From positions 1 through 64,000 of the forward strand of contig JAFQDL010000005.1 in the NCBI GenBank assembly GCA_017399265.1: a stretch of DNA of 64,000 nt, in the 5' to 3' direction. The notes under the pieces are model-generated. The model saw nothing but the letters and a program-made list of their open reading frames with translations. It was not told the DNA's origin and did not search any database. Position 1 is the stretch's first letter. Each line of letters starts with the position of its first letter. The position numbers were made by a program, and so were the translations under genes. Positions 26,301 through 30,122 of the stretch are shown piece after piece. This DNA comes from Clostridia bacterium. Its GTDB lineage: Bacteria; Bacillota; Clostridia; Christensenellales; UBA1242.

Positions 26301-29300
26301 CTAAAAGGATTTTTTAAAGAACCATCTGCAACTGTAATTGTTAATGCTACTAATTTATTTGGATCTCTTTGTGGCAATCCATCAGCATTTGTTGTATATG
26401 AATCTTGGCTAGAAATATATAGAATTTGTGATCCAACAGAACCTGTCAATCTAACATATACATGTCCATTATTAACAATGATATTACCTGAGTTACTATG
26501 AGTATTTCCATCTTTATCTGTTATAACAAATACGTTACTAGCGCCATTAGAAATTTCCCCATACTCTAACTTTACATTCGTATTTTTAATAGGATAATTA
26601 CGACTTTGTAAATAATATGTAATATCAACTAAATTAGTCAATAAAGAACCATTTCTTTTTTCTACATAAATACCATCTGCTCTTAATTCCATTTCTTCAT
26701 GGCTTTCATCTATATAAATTTTACCTATTTCAATTTTTGAAACCATGTTTGCAAATTGCAACTTAACTGTCAAACTATCTATTGCTTCTCTAGTATCAAA
26801 TTGAGTTGCTTTTACTGGAACATTAAAGTAAAGTTCATCTGCGCAGTATTTAGAAATATATTCCTTGTACTCTTCTATTGCATCTTGTTCATTGTCAATA
26901 CTTGAAAGTACATAATAATAGAAATATTCATAAGCAGAAGTTATATCTTCTTCATTACCTATTCTTTCAGTATTTAATTTGAATAATATCTTACCATCTA
27001 CAACATCTAACAAATCATCTATAGTTATATCATATGTGTTTGGAACTGATGGCGGTAATATTCTATTAATACTCCAAGACAACTGTCCAAAAACTCTATT
27101 AAAATCAATTATCTCTGTCCAATCTTTATAATCAATATCGATAAATACACCATCTGTAGTTGCTTCACTTGATACCATACCTCCTAGTTTTACAACATCT
27201 GGATTTATAGTATAAGAATAATCAAAGCTTGCTTCATTAGCATTATAATGACCTAAAGTATCTATCTCATATATTGTACTTACAGATTTATCTAAAATGA
27301 TAGATTGTAATTCATTAAATACCCAAATTAAGATATAATGCTCAAAATCCACTTTTACAAGTTGATCATCCATATTGTATCTATAACCACTATATCTTAC
27401 TCTTAGAACATCTGGATTATATTTATCAGATATAATATTACTTGTTTCAATTTGACCAACTAACTGACCTTGATAATCAGCTTTGGAATAACTTTTAATA
27501 CTAGATTTTTTAATTAAATCCACTCTAATATCTTTAGAATTGGTAATATCATACTTAAATATTTCACTATTTTTAGATATAATATTAAAAAATTGGATAG
27601 GAGTTTTTGTATTAGTTTTTAATACTAAATTATGTATTGTTGAATACTCATAATCAATAATATTTCCCTTATTCAAAATATAATTATTCTTTAAATTAGA
27701 ATAAGAAGTAAAATCTTCGAAATCTTTTACAGGAATATTTTTATAAGTAGCACTATAAGTACCTTCTGTAAACAATGTTTTATCATATAAATATGATGGC
27801 AATGTTTTATTAATAGTAACACCAAGTCTATTGTTGTAATTAGCATCTTCTCCGAAAGGCACAGGTATTACACATTCAACGTATATATCATTAACTATAA
27901 GGCCATTTAAGAATTTAACTATTAATCTTTCTTTACCATTAGTAGTTAACAAATTATTATTTGGCACTAAATATATACAATTATTACCTTCTGAAACTTC
28001 TAAAGAGAAATATTTTGAATTGTATACAGCATCTTTTATATTTATATAATCGCTAATATTTGGTTTAATATCTGTCAATGCTACTTTATTGTTAGTTTTT
28101 ATATCGGTTACATCTAACACAATTTGCTTGTTTGGAATCAAAGTGGCAGCCTGATCAGAATTCAAACCTTGCATTAGTTTTAATTCTATAGACTTAGTAG
28201 CAGTAAAATTAAATTCATTTCCACTATAACTATCACCTGCAATATTATAGCCAATCTCGATAGTTAAAATTACACGTCTATTATTATTTTTATTAAACTC
28301 TTTGCAATTTTCCTCATTTAAATTATGGAACAAATACAATTTTGTTCTTTGACTATAAGGAGTTTCAGCAACAGCTGAAGAACCAGTAGTAGACAATTGT
28401 ACATTAACTAAATCATTCTGTATCTCACTTGAAGTAGAATCATCTTTAATATCACCAAAAGGACTACCTTCAAATTTTAAATTATACTTATAAGTATATG
28501 AAGCAAAAGCATCATTTCTAGTTGATACATTCAACTGAGTACCTATAACATTATTAACATAACTATCAGCATCAAAGACAACCAACTTATCCAAATCAGA
28601 TTGTCCATTAATATAAATATCTTTTTCTGTTGGAATAGAAATTTCTACAAACTTAATATATACTTCTTGTGTAAACAAGCCAGGGTATTGCTTGTAATCA
28701 ACAAGAACTTTAACAAACTCATAGTTTTTGCCATCTTCCCCTCTTTTGTTTGATCTAGCTGTTAAAGAAAGGGTATCTGCAGCATCAATATTATCGTTAA
28801 TATAAACCAAACCATCTGTACCAATATTAAATGTTTGATCAATCGAATATGTATATAAAGCATTACCGAATTTCATTTCGTTAGAATCTACAAAATACAA
28901 ATCCCTTTGAATTAAGTAAGTATCATAAGAAGTTCCTGATAAAGTTAAAGGATTAACTAATCTAACTTCATAATAAGGAGCTGACAATGCAGAATCACCT
29001 GAAACAGTATTCAAAACAATCAAATCTGCACTATCTTTCTTATCCATTAACACTTTATCAATTTTAGAAATATTAACAACGTCTATATCTAATTCCAAAT
29101 TAATTTTCGAATTTGTATTGATTATATTAACAGGTAATTTATTTAAACCAAGAGTTTGTAATGCTGATGTTAGAGTCCTACTTGCAGTTGGAACACATTC
29201 TATCCTTCCATCAACAATTCTCAAACAATCATTCAACTCATCTGTAATTTTTACAACCTCTGAGTTTTTGTTATAAGAACCCAACTCAACCTTAACATTT

Positions 29301-29863
29301 TTTAAAGTAGCTCCTGAAGTGTATGAGATATAGTTTTCAAAGATTTTTGCATCATTGAAATCCAATGAACCACCTTCAGCAATAGCTAAATTGTCTTTTT
29401 GAGACATCTCAGCAACAGCTTTTTCCACTCTAACCTTGTATACTTTCTCTTTAGCACCAACCAAAGTTAAAATTTTAATAGTGGATTCACCCATACCATT
29501 TGCTTTTAAAACAATTTGAGTCTTTCCGTCTTTTTCTTCGCCTGCTTGGACTAAAACACATGAATCTGTAGAAGACACTTTAACTTCTTTAGAAACATCT
29601 CGACCAACTCCGTCGACCTCTATTTCAATCACAGCACTAGAATAAAATCCGGATTCAGGACTCTTTCCTTGATTTAACTTCTCCAATTCTAATTCACTAT
29701 TATTATACAGCAAAATAGTCTCATCATCTAAAGTTGTGCAATTACCTACAAAAGATGACTTTATCTGCATATTTTTATAAATATCATCTCCGCAACTGCA
29801 ACCAACTAATGACATAACGCAACCAAGCATTACAGCAATAAAAGCAATTATTTTTTTTCTCAT
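2336..29863 (-). CDS. Giant GLUG-repeat lipoprotein, 9,175 residues, with cysteine-rich insert and C39-like C-terminal domain
   Basis: A single open frame of 27.5 kb encodes a predicted cell-surface lipoprotein of about 1 MDa. It has a signal peptide with lipobox LVGC (Cys22). Residues about 25-1150 are beta-rich with Ig-like character. Five blocks of GLUG-type repeats follow, each opened by a module like those preceding GLUG arrays elsewhere (about 1180, 3040, 3715, 4645 and 5750). By eye there are about 95 units of the form VGGxxGxxxGxI, most in the last block (5750-8545). Residues about 1700-3040 are again Ig-like. A cysteine-rich CxxCxGxG block (about 6885-7225) interrupts two GLUG units. 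Residues about 8900-9175 resemble a papain-fold C39 peptidase. No LPXTG motif is present. GLUG and Ig-like proteins often act in adhesion; the role here is inferred. Confidence 0.9.
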   Translation of the reverse strand: MRKKIIAFIAVMLGCVMSLVGCSCGDDIYKNMQIKSSFVGNCTTLDDETILLYNNSELELEKLNQGKSPESGFYSSAVIEIEVDGVGRDVSKEVKVSSTDSCVLVQAGEEKDGKTQIVLKANGMGESTIKILTLVGAKEKVYKVRVEKAVAEMSQKDNLAIAEGGSLDFNDAKIFENYISYTSGATLKNVKVELGSYNKNSEVVKITDELNDCLRIVDGRIECVPTASRTLTSALQTLGLNKLPVNIINTNSKINLELDIDVVNISKIDKVLMDKKDSADLIVLNTVSGDSALSAPYYEVRLVNPLTLSGTSYDTYLIQRDLYFVDSNEMKFGNALYTYSIDQTFNIGTDGLVYINDNIDAADTLSLTARSNKRGEDGKNYEFVKVLVDYKQYPGLFTQEVYIKFVEISIPTEKDIYINGQSDLDKLVVFDADSYVNNVIGTQLNVSTRNDAFASYTYKYNLKFEGSPFGDIKDDSTSSEIQNDLVNVQLSTTGSSAVAETPYSQRTKLYLFHNLNEENCKEFNKNNNRRVILTIEIGYNIAGDSYSGNEFNFTATKSIELKLMQGLNSDQAATLIPNKQIVLDVTDIKTNNKVALTDIKPNISDYINIKDAVYNSKYFSLEVSEGNNCIYLVPNNNLLTTNGKERLIVKFLNGLIVNDIYVECVIPVPFGEDANYNNRLGVTINKTLPSYLYDKTLFTEGTYSATYKNIPVKDFEDFTSYSNLKNNYILNKGNIIDYEYSTIHNLVLKTNTKTPIQFFNIISKNSEIFKYDITNSKDIRVDLIKKSSIKSYSKADYQGQLVGQIETSNIISDKYNPDVLRVRYSGYRYNMDDQLVKVDFEHYILIWVFNELQSIILDKSVSTIYEIDTLGHYNANEASFDYSYTINPDVVKLGGMVSSEATTDGVFIDIDYKDWTEIIDFNRVFGQLSWSINRILPPSVPNTYDITIDDLLDVVDGKILFKLNTERIGNEEDITSAYEYFYYYVLSSIDNEQDAIEEYKEYISKYCADELYFNVPVKATQFDTREAIDSLTVKLQFANMVSKIEIGKIYIDESHEEMELRADGIYVEKRNGSLLTNLVDITYYLQSRNYPIKNTNVKLEYGEISNGASNVFVITDKDGNTHSNSGNIIVNNGHVYVRLTGSVGSQILYISSQDSYTTNADGLPQRDPNKLVALTITVADGSLKNPFRIYNSSDYNRMLQDVKKDDYYHYILASDLNLLNDSRFALSVLSNVDIQPDDINKFSINGSYTYTALNGSKVVQDNPEIIVSWNEKLSNENVGLFGKVKNAKFSNIKLTINETTIGVMRASNNVGGFVGYAINTIFDNVSVTGVLEVNILAANDDQVVNIGSFIGNAEGVIVNNDVNDVNNLNVNTAITVSYTDGIARTANVGGAIGYAGVYIPEGEEEVVNTEVNGMIVYSSINAVLNTNSYIGGVFGQIYGVDPGAYLNKVISYPQIVANQNVGGIAGKMSKTALNMSKVYFTTNESGTRTAIIADNNVGGIAAEADGSQIIASYVRGFNKANLSDKYNGDIYLNTLIDISFGGLVAKVTNNSIIDKAYFDASVKFNEDNTSTNIPTNILFFSIDTTTLENLANIYVKVRTNYQADIAKLETVDADLVAYFIKNDTGIVIYKDGATIDYEGLIDPNIFADGTTSNIEKAWFYNDDYKEFNDGYPMLLNGNILLYDIVPTGVNIDYYESNINNYAKSQIMWLTPSERAVNENVKVVLFYNENATGQTSAINNRYEFGVDGKYKNSDTRTKFIDLRLLGEEIVTEFIKLAVDKGIEISVYSGDNDILDIDGTYVTTTGYGNVTLKVASRFDNSVYSLLDVYVCSGYSDLKLNYVIENDSAQHTATNVAKDSVLYKNEKVYLSPVVVNMFKGGYALGDIYFDVVSNMGVEVQVNTESAAFEYEGSERNAGDRFFVDNITTTTSIFEILPTAIGSIKLTLFPYYVVDTNNDGVVDENDSKIYVSKREDGRDEPVYEVFEFDVKARAREIIIKDNKTEAKMTANGSTSLSVVVTTANVKDLGDSKYQLVENLFIDLYSIKEVEDLTNKGTIGGIVQVQMSEDAIFNEGEIFKFKDDEYLFDRGNFYGSLAVIKLDSVLIQEIGNTNEYHVTYNFTLRFNKNAYKFYYKTEDMEYADYLITFSPSTNNALSKEFRYTLELDNPIEITSEFYANAEGYNTTEFKPQEVASKYISPNREGLLKLSIFEEFNKADSVVITFDENYVEHMQFWQAVAISKVDILGSDDNSYIAGYKKIDTEYTEDGKGIVLRNITKTYNDSTYFNNIFYIIIKINEDVVIDQNDKNLNISIQTFDLDNNELLGKEVSLIIESLPVADISIDSTDLTVMEIGDYKKIDWDALNFDPVSANLYDPEYGVSVSLEYAKNEFDQHLFIVDDKGLEIFKTIQNTTDVEEKAILEDSLIKAAESIWKDGVLNFVFDETGNRTSYYLVCMDTLNNVEEPYTYISYKDNAHRDYYSSINITLTVRKTINNVAEVDTDVVAVQLVPVELKDAALSNENNENNNSTLEVLNGTYTRLEFDINNDNDRVTSVGNKTYQTWNRTTTERYYYINGEYVLLDPNTSIKAIIPNDINDENLDNDSLNYTKVSGNSRVTEFISLKGITKYKYLASDYYQINNYERGDADIFATYEYKEGDNVIATIINENSLYVYYYVVKDASQNIVAIVPVVLQDGSYYKYNEDYELKAVDSNIIVETATLADFVQFVENNGYTREPSNEKVTFKKGDEEILLLSLDLDLNGDGSLDKVSCIYTFIPSRYVEVTGDAADYTIDGNKVYILHEKDGRYVLIEPEKLYNVSNLTSTEIEQFYSNDDDNKLPDSYKGYSFYVEHKRNDSCQYVRIGSYGDDGLVYDLYQQSDFTTEELEEFMLSGITLYYNTNEGEPIYLVKSDVTFYYVIKNGSTPITEEKLITLDNQENTMDKFELCRNVQSEVINDVTYYYEYYTIKAKTVCNDVRIIAKIKYFYDEKGQIVGLCQNADGLYDDSYDGNTSYVRTENVVYVSDNGSLEAKKYHRVYQYEYAFDLVIKANSSYDNPIPIFDQEDFENMVNGQSTAESPTGQHYIMMDNIELTNYSIVKNQGIGNIGSLDGNGYILKVKSFNTDDARSSNITNFGIFDVISENTIVKNLTIDISDVLVEASDVEESKLLIKDKSTSDLINAYMTSTDYKNQSLYYNDEGVAVGLASIDLSFLKTVNFGILAGQNNGVITNTKIIASETANKYFNVLLSENVDGYTTNNVGTLVGINNGFITNSSVGLLDSYSEEDLATPIVDYKFNSTQMVKQVNVANAVDGEIDYTKSEILNLSPFYLSANGNIGGFVSENTGVISSSFAKGLGIYNTITDLRDDNNEAINTAGFVVNNSGKILESFAQAYENSGFIAKFEEGQNKLNYDIRSVGNISGFVYNNQSNGVIENAYSALALTTNATTTAGFVYENSGTILHAYSTSYCTVIESSDASSSIAYGPFYSRESSSSNIENAGTFEDCYYLVDATKNQSVVVEDPAIAIVHTGAGDISEFEEKSSFNAFSFKEDDSTKDSDSAIWYMTACGPRLMSTISSTYSHRTLSGVSEKKEGEQETNFKFVNYVVLKHNNENIKLYIIDSKVNEKEFIYQDIAGFRYFFDANNVLCRNMVVGTGNGAELSGDEVSLGITGWVDPKTGKICINDALEYSTLVKLDAYGNVEKELDLLEVDQSEYVNLTFSYIYDANCVYGSKNNPLLVDTADRMVNYITNYAKKYKVGDENLVIFGNYNEQVRYIRQTSNLNFASNKETDVNILQIKKNDYYLKEVIFAGVYQGNGLEIQNINLSEVNTASQDRSTLYYGLFEQIGLFDRGSEETDETVVKNLTVTYSEYSTNNAKASGVLAGAIFNSHIINVDVAMSSEHTSKEEAQIITAINLVGGLAGLTLDTKLTDINVTNIKVKTTAQVNINPTKDVENNIKGDFITWRGSQSSSGSTQIQFNLFDWNRDAKNIDELWKIYGTESVSYAGGVVGVMLSTGEPDTDETITGLRNYKDYDAQSVTVSGDVTINGTNAGGLFGYISDSVYLYDVEFVVTYEENEDGSQFIIGRNFVGGIVAENHGIISRAQVNFTKDKQSEFDFEIGEHNNPAPSNNKTKLFGSTQGADVKVVAIGGLVGYSKGGIIIDSYNKVNVENNNALIAGGVVGYVDGSSYISYTYTTADVRSSHIIGGFIGYVRLDSAFNLDIYTDLRLEKAVSANLWGSETVNALRSSVANRLGLGANDKVILTMPEIGNQKIAEATKVYNIKVVEEDKQYAYTKAASNINGQVDAVYIGSMIGHIGMTKLAVEGKQGYYENDKYFDNTYLKEDKIKFYKVVDGAVQGIASAISTTYSVLESKTNDNQKVMSYNSNYDLAYAKLYSGQISQWHLTQSDKKLGLLKAVAAEEIETATHVVAVPKKDVVVIRKNVIAIQNDLGSVYDETEVIIKEVTIDDVKKNIVYKKDTDIVLGEFKGYKYTELVYDETEVIIKEESIDGITKNIVYKNDTDTDIVLGEFKGYYVISPSNDYVAEDVYADYRFNDGVLSHYSKQLYLQNLLGVYSNLTEAESGKENTDEDVDKNSSKNIFEDIYEEYSYNEDGSRDYIQQRIDVRFFGTDEDHDTDSQEVWKMQNNGQLPEYSKQTYSNYVLVTNFQELEDAFADSNTSKVYTVLYNDKDNNEITYDIYINNENLMYNFAKYNTVFKGMLRGGYYNEGELIFEYADNATDNIPTINIHTGNTKAAYALINKLDTAVIKNLNFNIIVTAYDDNTYVKVNAAKNGSFGFLATTISSTEFENVSFNICAKDVEGNEQDVRLTLVGDAEEAGLTSVKYFGTIIGASYNSIFRNVSITYNSDVKLTTGKAEAISNFIGFASGNIMENIRQTGDEKTFRLLIDNLRTDKVTDLYTANVIAKNNNNVINTVSSNIKFEIDYYSTQSNDLKAYGIYFNIFAGGLFGGSTGGRINTATYSARSVVIKLQRTSASQIIKSVYFGGFSGYVYGTSITNYTTITSYTTEDTKPTYTFDIQYLHAYIGGVIGNSDRNTAMYDIKSYADIKVRPQSGSEQHIGNYYIGGITGRNLSAKKAEKLVNYGDITILNIEYEEFASIGAPNIYMGGIAGYSTGEFNQIANYGIIKTYSKIEKDDEEDDEVEDYNQNALGKVVDNDLLKDAIFYVGGLFGYIRSIKITNFVVYGDIYYMIGTQNFYGGVVGYSRLTDLTLENGKSYARFYSSDNTQAVRYKANLYTIAENCQKKVEATEEVVGTKYHTSNVYYIAEFYAKYADLYGSFKDSNNYNGTQVYYYNDIASFNTKLNDAETTDVFDLDSNYLEKVTELYNKINAKGNYNINVGSNLTTITSNNLIDGYFNGVITSNNTTIINGGLSGVNLGPNAIISGIKYSIADHALQTLNIDEVLNNDITTHYIPFINQNNGRIYNSVVFGEVSRNIQAGNVTDPLVMATFAYQNNGDIVRSGAVVTYTGAFKSNSKVATDDGNIKDIQSNLEFSGFVYNNGGRITDCYSTTNIDHINKTDRFDFGDPGDSKFVEIVDGETKEYKYQEPTKGEHLQFAGLVYKQDVVSTDVLVNNSFHTGTLHDNTVPAVKYQKYIIKVEDGDDEEKYLLTSDNSYTNVYGSAYVEDFEDAKSPFLNNVTDPSGKAILTDINRTYIWVKSTSRDVNYNQYYFKDVSVEGSNNEIKIATGIEANFDVAGQCTIIDNPYCLMDTNTAGYKPGAINEIISWPESETDLGGEYYLFKDNSNSIIIQTARDLQRLIVDYNSKELNLDVYIIADKLDMTGLLGEEIDGIKQLKNDKKIVGIGGNGTGVEIANLTLNTAFVKNNSGDISGLYFNSASVKGENAKAIVVEKNEEFGNINYCSVANSTLIYAYKGTEDSEANIGILTGKNYGSVSVVCLQNSSIVIENYSNKTIDNVGGVSGFNKGSIMHGFVGNSNNANSGISITHTFNSNASKLQNVGGIVGKNEGFYNRVSLYYSTLNLTNTLHIGGISGWEAGVFEDSSIAHAISDCVVSGDSCVGGMYGIIEGAVLNGYLITVDEKPATNFFAVNMNVSSNNGLVGGIAGNAGEAKLHNLKINNISVTSSASYVGGFVGYVNNGEICDSTADTIIVKSTGVSAQYVGGAVGQAESTTISNVKIDNTQGGKNVNNISSVSVNSNGAFVGGIVGSAEENSIITGCSIADTNISANEKYVGGFVGQLKDSMESLQGESSLINVSVSANSVEIDDKKSTTANYVGGVVGSADKEIFNSDAKVVIITLTVSGKKYVGGIVGDALSVSPDNATLTNITITGTDNVGGAVGSASGAISGIEIKADAFTNIVTGTDNVGGAIGSGEDVEAIKVSNISVTGNSFTGGIIGKANGTIGGADADYVLAMDINITGQKSYIGGIAGYVKGSIQYAIIDKSSNGIDLNVISSSAGSYVGGIAGSVNGDIENSIVKSVNVTGGSLSNKSVSVYVGGVAGFVDGTIDNLLLTTLNDNVKNQISSSTLNPKGIGGIVGRLKNDVTASAILNISVENTIVGKASVEYAGGIVGEYEAKSGTEETRISTFDYSDSGLDEMLKVTNLNGRSDYNTLNDVTINGKSYVGGIIGSLVKDVNITIADIDIVGVKINASGSYIGGVIGELLDEASDIYGVRITGTESNQSQITITTDDSSSKYVGGVVGYAYNVLKDVEEASKDNLISVDHMTISSASKYTGGIAGYAVNVATSLLKGASKDASLPFSEDKRGNFAINVSYSEISSSQSYLGGAFGQVLNAKGSYIVADTEIISTASNIKVGAIGGVFGRIVTAFMDGNFTGRSIYTDGVTITVDKGLISYLEYGDEIGIGGVIGNYNGTGFELVQQSIKVDDLTINATGDCVGGVIGFAAKIRLSDQYEQVSDTTTCKTCNGSKTIPCDGCEGAATGCDECGLDGKIDCPDCAGAGQIACKYCDDQKLKCTTCKGKGKELCDTCDGNEIITCSTCKGTGTKDGATCSTCHGDKKIDCTTCGGDGCTDDICETCEGNKYQDCTKCTDGLQYCTTCNGKKDCAKCTNGKINCTTCGGDGKLNNGDPCTNTECRNGKVLCSDCAGKVKCSKCGGANEITCENCSGDQYVDCESCHGAGKSICGSCDGKGVKADGSDCGNENCDNGLVKCTACKSGNEKCDTCGGDGKLANGKTCTNTKCKNGLIKCSCTKGKTTCSACSGDKYVKCTTCDGEAIIACTTCDGTTFKKCNQCGDSGERSDYWKIDTASNINISGIYIFDSVINVNDGSYVGGLIGYGNHLKLNSPTINQIDITISQGSKGNYIGGVIGYLEGEIVSANISKWGHGVNITTNGRYVGGIAGRLDGKINGASIESPTNVTSSYAGQYTITNGAIGVGTARIYDVYMGGVVGYIAANTTDKDVVTGTYSIENIKITNTSAGCIGGFAGYVADDMIVNKITILGIDISSGGVSVGGVVGFLGGTLEGKNAKQVFIDIDGTTTHNQISGEAYVGGVTGGGDTLKYYDGTTARMLDDINDYIDTDHNHVQFAARDEFYNGSNYKLEHIYHNIISKGAVGDNVDLYLYNNVGSLVGKYTYSLTKEVSGTSLQYKLLIKDSNDKPISYPMAFGESEYFSHKTSAPAEDLAEGAIEGNREFNKIIKDNNVKYIKVVNSSPQSVTNTRRVYLLGESYRYNSKHLYNMYLSLAERLGDGISVMYQKNDSGKVITKSGTDLIEVMSDFNEKDDKVLFLTFDKIAQGHINCGLGVDARYIAVDDMTIIGKNYVGGVIGYAMGDSIVVDTQGHVVGCEIQATENYAGGVVGYMTGGTNIVVSAQTLKVSGYDYVGGIVGCNASGSINASGWTKELTINGHDYVGGIAGKNISDTFGRVRESTITGNNYVGGFIGHQEGNTAMSGTNKNYAIGHLLKVNGVKYVGGIAGYITGTNLQIGTSFITNSMIEGSYYVSGIAGSVDGNLVAVSGSYLGSYDSSIKSLLSSTEDHTYVGGMFAYTNGEISLQQVELVNCSLEGNSGVGGVVGVVEGSLITTDVYVIGPKEASQTITGEYGVGGAVGIIKSTTTIDATGDEIPLAGKYETNNTYVLDYKIGRSTTNSVGGVIGVIEGKDTSIKGNLKVINGLHTFGLMLYNPTSNVNYLTGIPNSSVSADHDTFTYTKVNTSAIYFVQGNADVGGVIGSVKGISGGNVTITANDANSNIVVANLSVQGVSNTGGWIGSAEYANISISSSNYSAELPDGWKNVFGTGYYATKISASGDNIGGIVGQLTESNIDGNITFNPQFNTTSSNRIGGGIGYALNSNISGINLIGQGNTQTHLEGVNYVGGIVGLAEAYKGRTCNITDCAIDKLEIKGNSYVGGIIGMDKGVNVESVKNSNDSASVTCDIKGNTYTGGFIGYLGKAIDDPTVVATASTTILLSDVTNLANVTGMKFVGGVVGYTEGVLIDKESVFCSTNALVNYDDIFGDETLQAHKDASTGIAKGQIRNYIENLNLNDLFENEFKSKSSIKDGVEISSGFKKYSALSLWFESEFSDYKTESAIISHTLKIDYKEPADNQPSYDDELKDLYFIRIGNIVGNAYNDSIEFSGTGNQLGYYNDQNATNVLDDNNKTVKDIFGNIMGSTPIIHNTKQATITANLKVERVIQFNLEEIEVFPTHSVGVVPNLTTTWFKGVYKSYLSEGQPIEDFIFDNKYKYDYSIFDNITNKGDRSQKMLEYFDRVVRYNFTLSVIVTDSDDNSLVDIKRCMDLHNVGGTYETFSWSHSNEYMRGLWKCVTLVKNGDVDKLGEIRLSNDGSGMCDKLAEMPLKIKIENNNYTQFNHKLIKLVPQTYSFYGDNEHKVYFHSYDFSLNNQISELTSTVVIPGIDSTLMNKDNAWVYYTTPIENFKILGGQYHYNLGWADNHDIGYKNRLRYSSTLTLEEYKAGGGAAGEMIHMYQGGSGPCHIVAVTTAMSKVVQGPHAYELRTTEGDADLTCDYCSNVKSRDPIWYKNKYYAYSNIPWVNQHDMGGPPVSSLNFTLNPDKMPNHLYHTWVKKGLLTDNGIPPDGSWQSKLGNYYGITFEDISGKVTLNDLVSWMSGRGLDPTQVAFRVTIGENGAQDHSFAMDVVETNTSADLCKLTCHDPQVPLVYGEAYYNIGGYCEDIDRPYNNTSVSLDTDIQTIAGYVQGHAMSGNKNDCRDVSISRIWAVYTTPGWTHDDCDICK
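8190..9210 (-). other. DnaJ-like cysteine-rich CxxC repeat block inside the giant lipoprotein
   Basis: Residues about 6885-7225 contain about 26 CxxC pairs plus a few CxxxxC variants, spaced about 10-15 residues apart and often followed by GxG, as in the zinc-binding region of DnaJ. The flanking residues are GLUG units (VGGVIGFAAK before and VGGLIGYGNH after), so the block sits in one loop of the repeat array. DnaJ has four such motifs. Zinc binding, or disulfides after export, is inference. Confidence 0.8.
16301..16544 (-). repeat. Near-identical tandem duplication within the giant gene
   Basis: Units at about 16301-16418 and 16433-16544 are nearly identical DNA and encode two copies of about 40 residues (each with YDETEVIIKE and VLGEFKGY) near residues 4440-4521. 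The match at DNA level indicates a recent duplication or conversion. Confidence 0.8.
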
Positions 29864-29946
29864 ACATCTACCCTTTTCTATGTATTATTTTTATTATTAG
29901 TTGTTTGTAAAAATTTATTTATTCAAAACTATAATAAATATAATTT

Positions 29947-29975
29947 ATTATAAAAAATATGACGAAAGTTGTCAA
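29947..29975 (-). promoter_or_regulatory. Perfect consensus sigma-A promoter of the giant lipoprotein gene
   Basis: On the minus strand, TTGACA (29975-29970) and TATAAT (29952-29947) are separated by exactly 17 bp. The start codon is at 29863, giving a leader of about 75 nt with an AAGGG ribosome site 7 nt before ATG. Confidence 0.85.
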
Positions 29976-30024
29976 ACAATATACAAGCAAACACAAATTA
30001 TCACAAATTTTAAATTTTTTGAAA

Positions 30025-30062
30025 ATAAAAAAATAACGATTTTATACAAAAATCGCTATTTT
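30025..30062 (-). terminator. Terminator after transketolase
   Basis: A 13-bp stem with one wobble pair (30031-30043 with 30049-30061) is followed on the minus strand by a T-rich tract. It separates the transketolase transcript from the giant gene's promoter. Confidence 0.75.
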
Positions 30063-30089
30063 TAGGCATTTTTTAAATTTTGGATGTTT

Positions 30090-30108
30090 TGTGGATAAGT
30101 TATCCACA
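30090..30108. promoter_or_regulatory. Head-to-head pair of consensus DnaA boxes
   Basis: TGTGGATAAGTTATCCACA contains two perfect TTATCCACA 9-mers in opposite orientation, one base apart, just after the transketolase stop codon. Sequence identity to the DnaA box is direct; binding is inferred. A plain palindrome with another role is possible. Confidence 0.5.
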
Positions 30109-30122
30109 TAATAATTACATTT

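Noticed and set aside
2336-29863. CRISPR array or satellite DNA, suggested by regular repeats in the giant gene
   Set aside because: The repeats are at protein level with variable spacing and diverged DNA; there are no identical direct repeats with unique spacers.
30060-30122. Replication origin, suggested by paired DnaA boxes
   Set aside because: No dnaA, dnaN or rpmH nearby and no box cluster; a two-box site alone is not enough.
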